In this document: in pieces, positions 1 to 8,083 of the stretch
How the letters are laid out: every line of letters begins with the position of its first letter
How positions within the stretch are numbered: the stretch's first letter is position 1
DNA from: Bacteroidales bacterium SW299
GTDB taxonomy: Bacteria; Bacteroidota; Bacteroidia; Bacteroidales; Bacteroidaceae
Length of the DNA: 64,000 nt
Reading direction: 5' to 3'
Assembly (NCBI GenBank): GCA_019550975.1
Contig: SDWH01000017.1
Location: 29,457-93,456, forward strand
Made by a program: the position numbers and the translations under genes
Notes under the pieces: model-generated
The model's input: the letters and a program-made list of their open reading frames with translations, nothing else
What the model was told of the DNA's origin: nothing
The model's database searches: none

Positions 1-211
1 CGATATTATCCGTATGGCGTATGATGCGTATAAATGTATAAGGGGTGTAGAGGCACAGTACGCCTGCTTCAATGTGAAAGCTGTGATTGTCCAGCAGTAT
101 GTCGGCTTCTCCTTTCCGGCATAAGAAGAAGCCGTATTTGTTTTGCGATACGGTAGCATCATTTGCCAAAAGCTGTCCGATGTCCAGCATCTGATAGGCT
201 GTCTGTTCCAT
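1..211 (-). CDS. AraC-family regulator, N-terminal part (cut by window edge)
   Basis: Reading the minus strand from an ATG at 211 gives an open frame of 70 codons that runs off the left edge. It begins MEQTAYQMLDIGQLL and continues with a cupin-like pattern (GFFLCRKGEADILLDN, then HSFHIEAGVLCLYTP), as in the sensor half of AraC-type regulators. The DNA-binding half would lie outside the window. The gene is divergent from a tolC-type efflux gene, the usual place for the regulator of Bacteroides TolC-HlyD-MFS operons, so it probably controls that operon. The family call rests on the N-terminal pattern and context only. Confidence 0.6.
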   Translation of the reverse strand, partial: MEQTAYQMLDIGQLLANDATVSQNKYGFFLCRKGEADILLDNHSFHIEAGVLCLYTPYTFIRIIRHTDNI

Positions 212-351
212 GACGAGTTTTTTTTATTTGTACGCAAATTAACCAATAAGATTGATATATCCGTTATTTTTCATCGTTTATATTTTCTTTTATCGTTGAA
301 ATTGCACAATTGCTCCCATAAATTGCACTTCCTTGCAGCTGTAAACCGGAC

Positions 352-359
352 TAACTTTG
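352..359 (+). promoter_or_regulatory. -7 box of tolC-type operon
   Basis: TAACTTTG matches the Bacteroides -7 consensus TAnnTTTG and lies 28 bp before the ATG at 388. A TTG at 333-335 could be the -33 element, at somewhat short spacing. Confidence 0.5.
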
Positions 360-387
360 CCTGCAAACAACAAGAAAATGTAAAGTC

Positions 388-1731
388 ATGAAGTATCTGC
401 TTTTATTGGTATGTTTGTTCTTTTGTTTGCCGGATGTTTACGGGCAGACAAAGACGTATTCGTTGAAAGAATGTGTGGAAACAGGGATCCGCAACAACCT
501 TTCGTTGAAAAACAGCCGGTTGTCTGTGTTGAAAAGCAAAACGGCTTTAACCCAAAGCCGTTCCCGGCTGCTTCCTGTATTGTCTGCTGATTTTCGAATG
601 GCGGACTACCTGATGAAACCTGCCAATGTGACCACCGGCACACTGCTGGGCAATGATTTTCCCGACGATCCGACGTGGCAGAAAATCCAGAGTATGCAGT
701 ATGCCATGACAGCAAGGGTTCAGTTCGGTATGCCTCTCTATAACAAGACGGTGCTTTCAGCCGCGAAGGTTGCCCGCACGGTGCAGGAAATCAGTACCTT
801 GTCGTACGAGAAAGCCGTGGAAGACCTGACCGTACAGATTGGCAATGTTTATTATTTGGCGCAAGCTTCCTTGGAACAGCAAAATCTGCTGGACGAAAAT
901 ATCCGCCGGATGGAGAAGCTTTGCACCATTGCTGAAGAACTGTATAAGGGCGGAGTTGTGCTGGAGGTAGATTTGACCCGTGTGCAAATCAGTCTGAAAA
1001 GCCTTGCGGCGCAGCACGACCAGTGCGTTACGCTTCACGAACAGCAATTGAATCTGCTCCGTTTCCTGCTCGACCTTCCTCCCGAGGCGCCGCTGGAGGT
1101 CAGTTCCATGCCTTCTGAGGTGGCCTTGCTTCATACGGCGGGCATCAGCCGTTCCCTGCCGGAACTGCGGTTGCTGTCTGCCAGGCAAAAACTGGCGGAC
1201 CGGCAAATCAAGGCGGTACGTGCCGGATATATCCCTTCCATCTCGTTGGGCGGACAGTTGGGAGCAGTAGGCTATCAGGAAAAGCTTCACCATTATTTTC
1301 ATACGTCGGGCGAAACCCACAACTGGTTCGGCAACACGTACCTTGCTCTGTCGGTGCACATCCCAATATTCGACGCCAATGACAAACGGCTGAAAGTGCG
1401 CCAGTACCGGTACGACAGGCAGCAGGCGGAAACTTTCTTTGATATGCAGCGCAAGCAGCTGGAGAAGGAATACGCTGACGCATCGCGGCTGCTCCGTCAT
1501 AACCTGGAGGTTTTCCGCACCCAAAAAGACAGTTACCGTCAGGCGGAAGATGTATATGCCGTTACTGAAGAAAAATACAGGGAAGGAGTGGCGTCCATGA
1601 CGGAACTGCTGCAAGACGAGATGCGGCTCCGTGCCGCACAGTCGGCCTGTGTGCAGGCGCATTGTCAGTGTAACATGGCCCAGCTTGCCCTGCTGAAACT
1701 CGCTGGAAGTCTGGACTGTTTTACCCGGTGA
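388..1731 (+). CDS. TolC-family outer-membrane efflux protein
   Basis: The 447-residue protein has an N-terminal signal peptide (MKYLLLLVCLFFCLPDVYG) followed by the two repeated coiled-coil/beta-strand halves of the TolC/OEP family, rich in Q, L and K in long helices. It would form the trimeric outer-membrane channel of a tripartite exporter. Length is normal and the frame is intact. Directly downstream the adaptor and pump genes that should complete the exporter are fused and truncated (1783-3083), so this channel has no intact partner in the window. The substrate is unknown. Confidence 0.88.
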   Translation: MKYLLLLVCLFFCLPDVYGQTKTYSLKECVETGIRNNLSLKNSRLSVLKSKTALTQSRSRLLPVLSADFRMADYLMKPANVTTGTLLGNDFPDDPTWQKIQSMQYAMTARVQFGMPLYNKTVLSAAKVARTVQEISTLSYEKAVEDLTVQIGNVYYLAQASLEQQNLLDENIRRMEKLCTIAEELYKGGVVLEVDLTRVQISLKSLAAQHDQCVTLHEQQLNLLRFLLDLPPEAPLEVSSMPSEVALLHTAGISRSLPELRLLSARQKLADRQIKAVRAGYIPSISLGGQLGAVGYQEKLHHYFHTSGETHNWFGNTYLALSVHIPIFDANDKRLKVRQYRYDRQQAETFFDMQRKQLEKEYADASRLLRHNLEVFRTQKDSYRQAEDVYAVTEEKYREGVASMTELLQDEMRLRAAQSACVQAHCQCNMAQLALLKLAGSLDCFTR

Positions 1732-1782
1732 GGCGGCAAAATATTGGATGTTCTGAAAACAAAACAAATAGATACGATTTAT

Positions 1783-1890
1783 ATGGAAACAACAGCGAAT
1801 ACCCGAAAACAAGAATCCGGAAAAAGATTCACGATGAAAAAGGCGGCCGGCATTGCAGGACTTTGCCTCGCGGCCTGGGGATTATGGAGT
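1783..1890 (+). pseudogene. HlyD/EmrA-type membrane fusion protein, N-terminal remnant
   Basis: An ATG at 1783 starts METTANTRKQESGKRF followed by a single hydrophobic segment (AAGIAGLCLAAWGLW). This is the short cytoplasmic tail plus membrane anchor typical of HlyD/EmrA adaptors. After about 35 codons the similarity stops. The frame runs out at 1947 inside sequence that, in another frame, encodes an MFS transporter. The lipoyl and beta-barrel domains, normally about 300 residues, are absent. The remnant sits just where the adaptor gene belongs, between tolC and the MFS gene, so a deletion removed the rest. Confidence 0.7.
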
Positions 1891-3083
1891 ATGAGCCGGA
1901 TTCGCCGGAGAACGCCTTTAAGAACGACCATGCCCGGACGTTGCTGATGCCTGTGATCTACTGCTACATCCTCTGCATCGTGCAGTTCAGCAACTACGTG
2001 TCGGCATGGGTGGCATACGAGTTCCGCTGGGAGTACACCTATCTGCTGGTGGCAGGCATGATGCTGGCCGCCGTATTTCTGGTGTCGTTCACCTTTTGTC
2101 CGGCTCCTGCGCACCGCTATCATTTGCCGTGGCGTTTGCTGCCGGACGCTCTGTTGCTGACGGTGGCGATGGGAGCGTTCTGCTATATCATGGTATTCGG
2201 AAAAACCTATGACTGGTTCGATCACCGGTCGATGCGCGCGGCATGGGCAGTGATGCTTGTCGGCGGAGGTGCGTTCTTGTGGCTTTCTGCGGCTGTGCGT
2301 CAGAAACGGGTGCTGGAGCTGGGCATCTTCCGCTACCGTTACACGTGGTACGGCATCGGCATTTTTCTCCTGCTGATGCTGGTCAACAGCAGCACCCTGT
2401 TCGTTACCACCTATCTGAAAATGTCTACCGCTTCCGGCAACCTGGAGAGTGCCGCTGTTTCCTGCTGGGCGATTCTGGGCTGCGTGGCGGGACTCGTCTT
2501 TATGCTGGTATGCGTGTTTCGGGGCGTGCATTTCCGTTACATCTATGCTGCAGGCTTTCTGCTGATGCTGGGTGCCAATCTGTATATGTATTTCCATTAC
2601 CAGACGATGGGCGTGTACGGACATATCATACCCCCGACACTGCTTCATTACTCCGGTATGCTTGTGCTGTATTCCGTGACCTGCGCTTTTGCCATGAAGC
2701 ATCTGCCCGTACGCTATTTCGCTACGTGGCTGTTTCTGATGGTGGCGGTACGCAATGTGGCAGCTCCAGCTGTCGGAACTTCTGTGTATGGCAACTGGCT
2801 TCAGGAACGGCAGCAGCACTATATCACTCGCCTGGCACAGGATGTCCGGAGCGATAGTCCGCAGTTCGCTGCCCGGTTCATGCAGGCATCCCGTTTGGGG
2901 AAACAGCAAGGGAAAGACGAGGTAGAAGCTTCCCGCCTGGCATCCGTTCTGATGAAGGGGCAGGTTTCGCTGCAAGCCACGCTGGTGGCTATGAAAGACA
3001 TCACCGGATCTACGATATGGATTTGCCTGGGAAGCACCTTTGCGGTGCTGCTGATGCCTTATCACCGAAAAGAAAGAACATAA
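1884..3083 (+). pseudogene. MFS (DHA2-like) drug transporter, N-terminally truncated
   Basis: From the ATG at 1884 the frame encodes MEYEPDSPENAFKNDHART and then about ten hydrophobic segments (for example MPVIYCYILCIVQFSNYV, YTYLLVAGMMLAAVF, and a last one near the C-terminus, WICLGSTFAVLLMPY). This resembles the Bacteroides 14-helix MFS exporters that pair with TolC and HlyD, which usually have about 520 residues. Roughly the first 130-150 residues (about four helices) are missing. The same frame is open back to 1728, but that extension is unrelated sequence overlapping the HlyD remnant. The downstream part has no stops, so the damage may be recent. Whether the truncated product is made or works is unknown. 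Confidence 0.68.
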
Positions 3084-3093
3084 ACTACAGTGT

Positions 3094-3648
3094 ATGGACA
3101 ATCAATCATATAGAAAAATGGAACAGAAGAAACAGACGGTTCTCGATGCGATACAGAAAAGCGAAGGGAACATTGATTTTTATGGTCTGAAAGAAACGAC
3201 CGGGATGGAAGCCATCGAATTGTTTTCTGTCGTTGAAGCCTTGGCGAAAGAAAACCGCATATTGATGCGCCTGAATCATTTGGACGAAGGGACATATTGT
3301 TATAAGTCCAGCGGTGACGTTCTGTATGAACGCTTCATGGATTTGCTGTTTGCCCATCACGGGAAAAGACGCAGCGTGGCGTTCTATGCCTCACGGTTGT
3401 GTATCACTCCCAAATACTTGTGCTGCATCGTCAAGAAGACGAGCGGAAAAACACCGACAGAGTGGATAAACGAAACGACCGTAAGGGAAATAGAATACAC
3501 GCTCTGTCATACCCGGGCTTCCATCAAAGAAATTGTCTGCGAATTGGGATTCTCGAACCTTTCGAACTTCGGCAAATTCTTTAAGGCACATAAAGGCATG
3601 TCGCCCAGAATCTATCGCATGGTGCACTGCAATGTAGGATCTTTTTGA
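3094..3648 (+). CDS. Winged-helix/AraC-type HTH fusion regulator
   Basis: The 184-residue protein has two parts. Residues about 10-70 look like a small winged helix (VLDAIQKSEGNIDFYGLKE, then IELFSVVEALAKENRI), similar in layout to the DUF2582-like protein encoded next. Residues about 95-180 are a double helix-turn-helix of the AraC family (ASRLCITPKYLCCIVKK, then IKEIVCELGFSNLSNFGKFF, ending in KGMSPRIYR). There is no cupin or other ligand domain. Start is 3094, or 3118 at a second Met. It follows the damaged MFS gene by 10 bp and is probably co-transcribed with it. Targets are unknown. Confidence 0.75.
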   Translation: MDNQSYRKMEQKKQTVLDAIQKSEGNIDFYGLKETTGMEAIELFSVVEALAKENRILMRLNHLDEGTYCYKSSGDVLYERFMDLLFAHHGKRRSVAFYASRLCITPKYLCCIVKKTSGKTPTEWINETTVREIEYTLCHTRASIKEIVCELGFSNLSNFGKFFKAHKGMSPRIYRMVHCNVGSF

Positions 3649-3659
3649 TAGCATAGCTT

Positions 3660-3872
3660 ATGGATAAAAGTACGATTGGAGAAAATGCAGGTATTGTATG
3701 GCGTACACTGCATGACAATACGTTTTCTTGGGAAGAACTTCTGAGACATACGGGCTTGAATCCGCTCGAACTGGCGTGTGCCGTCGGCTGGCTGGCCCGT
3801 GAAGACAAAATAACCGTTTCTTATCGGAACGGAATCTTGCACTTCGGCACGTATCACGAAACATACTACTGA
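3660..3872 (+). CDS. Small winged-helix protein, DUF2582-like
   Basis: The 70-residue protein reads MDKSTIGENAGIVWRTL, then LNPLELACAVGWLAREDKI, the signature of the small winged-helix family (DUF2582 type) common in Bacteroidetes. It lies 11 bp after the AraC-type fusion gene, whose N-terminal half has the same fold pattern, so the two may derive from a duplication. Function is unknown; a DNA-binding or protein-protein role is likely from the fold. Confidence 0.75.
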   Translation: MDKSTIGENAGIVWRTLHDNTFSWEELLRHTGLNPLELACAVGWLAREDKITVSYRNGILHFGTYHETYY

Positions 3873-3907
3873 AAAGCTGTTGCCTGAGCCGGAGGCAAGG
3901 CGCAGTG

Positions 3908-3937
3908 CGGCATTGCGGCAAGCGGCATTGCGGCAAG
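3908..3937. repeat. 15-bp tandem repeat, two copies plus partial
   Basis: CGGCATTGCGGCAAG occurs twice in direct tandem (3908-3922, 3923-3937), followed by a third partial copy (CGGCATGAAG). It lies in the 425-bp gap between the winged-helix gene and pheT. No protein is supported here. Confidence 0.85.
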
Positions 3938-4021
3938 CGGCATGAAGCATTGTGTCTGCTTTTGTGCCGTTTCTTGCGGGCTGCCGTGTCCGGAATATGC
4001 CTTTGTGGGGACCGATTCCTT

Positions 4022-4105
4022 ATCTCCAGGCTGGAGATTTATATCTTTAGCCTGGAGATGCAAATCTTCAGCCTGAAGATGCATGTCTTCAAGCTGAAGA
4101 CAGAT
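4022..4105. repeat. Phased 21-bp dyad repeat array A (4 units)
   Basis: Four 21-bp units follow one another, each a 17-bp imperfect palindrome plus a 4-bp spacer: ATCTCCAGGCTGGAGAT at 4022, ATCTTTAGCCTGGAGAT at 4043, ATCTTCAGCCTGAAGAT at 4064, and GTCTTCAAGCTGAAGAC at 4085. The half-sites vary in a compensating way (CTCC with GGAG, CTTC with GAAG), which preserves the symmetry. 21 bp is two turns of B-DNA, so the dyads face one side. It lies about 190 bp before pheT. Function unknown. Confidence 0.85.
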
Positions 4106-4254
4106 AATTGTACCGGACGTTTTAAGTTTGTCTGCCCGCAAAGCAGCCTGCACTCTTCTGCGAAATCGGATCTGTTGAATGTCAGCGGTTTCAGTCCGCT
4201 TTAATTTGCCTGCTTCAATTTGTGCGTTTTTTTCGTTTATTCGGAGAAATATTG

Positions 4255-4262
4255 TAACTTTG
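4255..4262 (+). promoter_or_regulatory. -7 box of pheT
   Basis: TAACTTTG matches TAnnTTTG, 36 bp before the pheT ATG. TTTC at 4231-4234 has the right spacing for a weak -33 element. Confidence 0.55.
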
Positions 4263-4297
4263 CGCATCAATCGTGAATTATATAAAACGTTACAGAT

Positions 4298-6760
4298 ATG
4301 AACATTTCTTATAATTGGCTGAAAGAGTACGTCGATTTTGACCTGACTCCCGATGAAGTGGCAGCCGCTCTTACATCCATCGGTCTGGAAACCGGCGGGG
4401 TAGAAGAAATACAATCAATAAAAGGAGGTCTGGAGGGCCTTGTGGTCGGAGAAGTTCTGACTTGTGTGCCGCATCCCAATTCTGACCACATGCACATTAC
4501 AACCGTTAACCTGGGTGGGGGAGAGCCTGTTCAGATCGTGTGCGGAGCTGCGAATGTGGCTGCCGGACAGAAGGTTGTCGTTGCTACAATCGGGACCAAG
4601 CTTTACGACGGCGATGAATGCTTCACCATCAAAAAGTCCAAGCTGCGCGGCGTGGAGTCAAACGGAATGATCTGTGCCGAGGATGAAATAGGAGTGGGCA
4701 CGAGCCACGAAGGTATCATCGTGCTTCCGGAAGACGTTGTTCCGGGAACGCCGGCCAAAGATTACTATAACATAAAAAGCGACTACGTGCTGGAGGTGGA
4801 TATCACGCCGAACCGTGCCGATGCCTGCTCGCATTACGGCGTGGCCCGCGACCTGTATGCCTGGCTGATTCAGAACGGGCGTCAGGCTACGTTGAAACGC
4901 CCGTCGGTGGATGCCTTCAAGGTAGACAGCCATGACATGGATATCGACATTGTTGTAGAAAATGCCGAAGCCTGTCCGAGATATGCCGGAGTCGCCATTA
5001 AAAACGTTACGGTGAAGGAAAGTCCGGAGTGGCTGCAGACGAAATTGCGTACAATCGGTTTGCGTCCGATCAACAACATTGTGGACATCACAAACTATAT
5101 TCTGCATGCCTACGGACAGCCGATGCACTGTTTTGACGCCGACAAGATAAAAGGCGGCAAGATTGTTGTCAAGACCGTTCCCCAAGGAACCAAGTTCGTT
5201 ACGCTGGACGAGGTGGAGCGGACGCTTTCCGACCGTGACCTGATGATATGCAACGCGGAAGAGCCGATGTGCATCGCCGGAGTTTTCGGCGGACTGGATT
5301 CGGGCACGACCGAACAGACTAAAGATGTGTTCCTCGAAAGTGCCTATTTCCATCCTACCTGGGTGCGTAAGACCGCCCGCCGTCATGGACTGAGCACCGA
5401 CTCTTCGTTCCGCTTTGAGCGCGGCATCGATCCTAACGCCACGATTTATGCCCTGAAGGAGGCAGCTCTGCTGGTGAAAGAACTGGCGGGAGGAGAAATC
5501 GCCTCTGAAATCAAGGACAATTATCCGGCTCCGATTGCCGACTTCCCCGTAGAGCTGACATATGCCTATGTAAACGGGCTGATCGGTAAAGATATTCCGA
5601 AAGATACGGTCAAACGTATCGTATCGAGCCTTGAGATGAAAATTGCCGGGGAAACGGAAGAGGGCTTGTCGTTGTTGGTTCCTCCTTACCGTGTAGACGT
5701 AAACCGCCCTTGCGATGTGGTTGAAGATATTCTGCGTATCTATGGATATAACAACGTGGAGATTCCGACTGCGTTGAAGTCGAGCCTGAACGTAAAAGGC
5801 GAATACGACAAGTCAAACAAGCTGCAGAACCTGATTTCGGAACAGCTTGTCGGTTGCGGCTTCAATGAGATTCTGAACAACTCGCTGACGGCTTCCGCTT
5901 ATTATGAGGGTCTGGAAACTTACAGGCCGGAAAACCTGGTTCATGTGATGAATCCGCTGAGCAATGACCTGAACGTGCTGCGCGCTACCCTTCTTTTCGG
6001 CGGACTGGAAAGCATCTGCCATAACGCGAACCGCAAGAATGCGGACCTGAAGTTCTTCGAGTTTGGAAACTGCTACCATTATCATGCAGAGAAAAGGAAT
6101 CCTGAAAAGGCATTGGCTCCTTATTCTGAAGAATTCCATCTCGGCCTGTGGGTGACCGGCAAGCGGGTTAGCAATTCGTGGGCTCATCCGGACGAAGATT
6201 CTTCAGTATACGAACTGAAGGCTTATGTGCTGAACATCTTCCGCCGTTTGGGTGTAAACTTCGGAGCTGTGGTGTTCGGCAATCTGGCGGATGATATTTA
6301 TTCGGCTGCCTTGTCCGTGCATACGCGCGGAGGAAAGCTGCTCGCTACGCTGGGCGTGCTCCACAAGAAGATACAGAAGAAGTTCGACATCGACAACGAA
6401 GTATATTATGCCGACCTGAACTGGACGGAACTGATGAAGGCTGTCAGAAACAATGCGGTTGCTTATAAGGAAATATCCAAATTCCCGGCCGTGAAACGTG
6501 ACCTGGCCCTGCTGATCGACAAGAAAACGCAATTTGCGGAGATCGAGAAGATTGCTTACGAAACCGACAGGAAGCTGCTGAAGAGCGTGGAACTGTTTGA
6601 CGTTTATGAGGGCAAGAATCTGGAAGCGGGCAAGAAGAGCTATGCCGTAAGTTTCGTGCTTCAGGACGAAAACGCGACTCTGAACGACAAGCAGATCGAC
6701 AAGTTCATGCAGAAACTGGTTCAGAATCTTGAAAATAAGCTGGATGCCAAACTGAGATAA
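4298..6760 (+). CDS. pheT: Phenylalanine-tRNA ligase beta subunit
   Basis: The 820-residue product starts MNISYNWLKEYVDFDLTPDE and has the full bacterial PheT layout: N-terminal domain, tRNA-binding EMAP-like domain (about 40-150, GEVLTCVPHPNSDHMHITTV), B3/B4 editing domain (about 210-390), B5 domain (RVDVNRPCDVVEDILRIYGY), catalytic-core-like region and a C-terminal FDX-ACB anticodon domain (YKEISKFPAVKRDLALLID). With PheS it charges tRNA-Phe in the cytoplasm. Length is normal. The pheS gene is not adjacent, as is common in Bacteroidetes. Confidence 0.97.
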   Translation: MNISYNWLKEYVDFDLTPDEVAAALTSIGLETGGVEEIQSIKGGLEGLVVGEVLTCVPHPNSDHMHITTVNLGGGEPVQIVCGAANVAAGQKVVVATIGTKLYDGDECFTIKKSKLRGVESNGMICAEDEIGVGTSHEGIIVLPEDVVPGTPAKDYYNIKSDYVLEVDITPNRADACSHYGVARDLYAWLIQNGRQATLKRPSVDAFKVDSHDMDIDIVVENAEACPRYAGVAIKNVTVKESPEWLQTKLRTIGLRPINNIVDITNYILHAYGQPMHCFDADKIKGGKIVVKTVPQGTKFVTLDEVERTLSDRDLMICNAEEPMCIAGVFGGLDSGTTEQTKDVFLESAYFHPTWVRKTARRHGLSTDSSFRFERGIDPNATIYALKEAALLVKELAGGEIASEIKDNYPAPIADFPVELTYAYVNGLIGKDIPKDTVKRIVSSLEMKIAGETEEGLSLLVPPYRVDVNRPCDVVEDILRIYGYNNVEIPTALKSSLNVKGEYDKSNKLQNLISEQLVGCGFNEILNNSLTASAYYEGLETYRPENLVHVMNPLSNDLNVLRATLLFGGLESICHNANRKNADLKFFEFGNCYHYHAEKRNPEKALAPYSEEFHLGLWVTGKRVSNSWAHPDEDSSVYELKAYVLNIFRRLGVNFGAVVFGNLADDIYSAALSVHTRGGKLLATLGVLHKKIQKKFDIDNEVYYADLNWTELMKAVRNNAVAYKEISKFPAVKRDLALLIDKKTQFAEIEKIAYETDRKLLKSVELFDVYEGKNLEAGKKSYAVSFVLQDENATLNDKQIDKFMQKLVQNLENKLDAKLR

Positions 6761-6828
6761 ACGGTGGCCCGCAGCTGAAACAACCGGAAGAAACTATAAC
6801 TTCAAAAAATAATAAAAAATAAAATCCA

Positions 6829-7566
6829 ATGGGAAGAGCGTTTGAATATAGAAAAGCTACAAAACTGAAAAGATGGGGCCACATGGCCAAAACATTTACT
6901 CGTCTGGGCAAGCAAATCGCTATTGCAGTGAAGGCTGGAGGACCGGAACCGGAAAACAATCCGACTTTGCGTTCGGTTATCGCCACTTGCAAGCGCGAGA
7001 ATATGCCGAAGGACAACATTGAGCGTGCCATCAAGAATGCGATGGGCAAGGATCAGAGCGAATACAAAGGAATGACTTACGAAGGATACGGCCCTCACGG
7101 TGTGGCTGTGTTTGTTGATACGCTGACAGACAACACGACACGTACGGTTGCCGATGTGCGTTCTGTATTCAACAAGTTCGGCGGAAACCTGGGTACCACA
7201 GGTTCTTTGGCTTTCCTGTTCGACCATAAGTGTGTGTTCACTTTCAAGAAGAAGGAAGGCATTGATATGGAAGAACTGATTCTGGACCTGATCGATTACG
7301 GCGTTGAGGATGAATATGACGAGGATCCGGAAGAAGGCACTATCACGATCTACGGCGATCCGAAGAGTTATGCTGCCATACAGAAGCATCTCGAGGAAAG
7401 CGGTTTTGAGGATGTCGGCGGTGAGTTTACGTACATTCCCAATGACCAGAAAGATGTGACTCCGGAACAGCGCGAAACAATCAATAAGATGGTTGAACGC
7501 CTGGAAGAGTTTGATGATGTGCAGACTGTTTATACAAACATGAAGCCGGAAGAAGACGAAGAGTGA
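6829..7566 (+). CDS. YebC/PmpR-family regulator
   Basis: The 245-residue protein starts MGRAFEYRKATKLKRWGHMA and carries typical YebC segments (TFTRLGKQIAIAVKAGG, NMPKDNIERAIKNAMG, YEGYGPHGVAVFVDTLTDN). YebC proteins are cytoplasmic; members act as transcription regulators and, in more recent work, at ribosomes stalled on proline runs. It follows pheT on the same strand after 68 bp and ends at a clear terminator, so the two may form a short operon. The C-terminus is acidic. Confidence 0.93.
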   Translation: MGRAFEYRKATKLKRWGHMAKTFTRLGKQIAIAVKAGGPEPENNPTLRSVIATCKRENMPKDNIERAIKNAMGKDQSEYKGMTYEGYGPHGVAVFVDTLTDNTTRTVADVRSVFNKFGGNLGTTGSLAFLFDHKCVFTFKKKEGIDMEELILDLIDYGVEDEYDEDPEEGTITIYGDPKSYAAIQKHLEESGFEDVGGEFTYIPNDQKDVTPEQRETINKMVERLEEFDDVQTVYTNMKPEEDEE

Positions 7567-7592
7567 TTTTTGTTGGATAACCGATAGGCAGG

Positions 7593-7635
7593 AGCTGTTT
7601 CAAACGCGTGAAAATGATTTGAAGCAGCTTTTGTC
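7593..7635 (+). terminator. Terminator after yebC-type gene
   Basis: AGCTGTTTCAAA at 7593-7604 pairs with TTTGAAGCAGCT at 7618-7629 (one G:T pair), followed by TTTTG. It ends the pheT-yebC unit. Confidence 0.75.
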
Positions 7636-7689
7636 ATATTCCGGTTCGTGATTGGCAAAGACAAATGTTGAATCGTATAATTGGCAGAG

Positions 7690-7947
7690 ATGAAGATAAG
7701 CTATAAAACTCAGGGAACTTGCAGCACATGCATTGATGTGGAAGTAGAAAACGGCATCGTGAAGGATGTCCGTTATACGGGAGGCTGCAATGGAAATCTG
7801 AAAGGAATAAGTGCGCTGGTCAAAGGGATGCCTGTAGATGAAGTGGTCAGGCGCCTGGATGGGATTCGTTGCGGAAACAAAGAAACTTCATGCCCCGACC
7901 AGCTTTGCAAGGCTTTGCGCCAGTGTGCATTGGACGAAGGCCGGTGA
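7690..7947 (+). CDS. TSCPD domain protein (TIGR03905 family)
   Basis: The 85-residue protein is a stand-alone TSCPD domain: MKISYKTQGTCSTCIDVEV, GGCNGNLKGISALVKGM, and the TSCPD-like end (KETSCPDQLCKALRQC). This domain is otherwise found at the C-terminus of some ribonucleotide reductases; the free-standing family has no proven function. Seven cysteines, several clustered, suggest metal binding. The ATG at 7690 is preferred over an in-frame TTG nine bases earlier because MKISYKTQGTC is the usual start of the family. Confidence 0.85.
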   Translation: MKISYKTQGTCSTCIDVEVENGIVKDVRYTGGCNGNLKGISALVKGMPVDEVVRRLDGIRCGNKETSCPDQLCKALRQCALDEGR

Positions 7948-7968
7948 CGCAGGTGCGGCTTTCGGACA

Positions 7969-8038
7969 CAAGGGCACAAAGTTCGGCGTATTTTTACTGG
8001 AACAGCTTGTTTGCGTTTCCTGCGGCTTTGTGCCTTTG
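7969..8038. repeat. Spaced inverted repeat (CAAGGGCACAAAG / CTTTGTGCCTTTG)
   Basis: CAAGGGCACAAAG at 7969-7981 pairs with CTTTGTGCCTTTG at 8026-8038 (one G:T), with an outer pair GGACACA (7964) and TGTGTTC (8051). It lies between two convergent genes and may act as a bidirectional terminator or be a decayed dispersed repeat. The loop is long (44 nt). Confidence 0.45.
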
Positions 8039-8083
8039 CGTTCGTTTTTATGTGTTCTGATGGTTTGTCTGAAGAAGGATGTA

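Noticed and set aside
757..1812. Long open frame on the minus strand opposite the tolC gene
   Set aside because: Mirror of a conserved coding region with no recognisable protein; similar long antisense frames appear opposite the MFS and CPA2 genes (55231-56544) because of codon bias.
1728..1883. 52-codon extension of the MFS frame back to 1728
   Set aside because: Translates the HlyD remnant and the tolC 3' end out of frame, with no signal or membrane pattern.
4022..4105. Array A or the other arrays as CRISPR
   Set aside because: Period of 21-22 bp with degenerate units, no constant repeat alternating with unique spacers of 30 bp, and no cas genes.
3905..4204. Plus-strand frame giving heptads such as IFSLEMQIFSLKMH
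   Set aside because: The heptad pattern is a by-product of the 21-bp DNA repeat; the minus strand gives another heptad and sister arrays keep no common frame.
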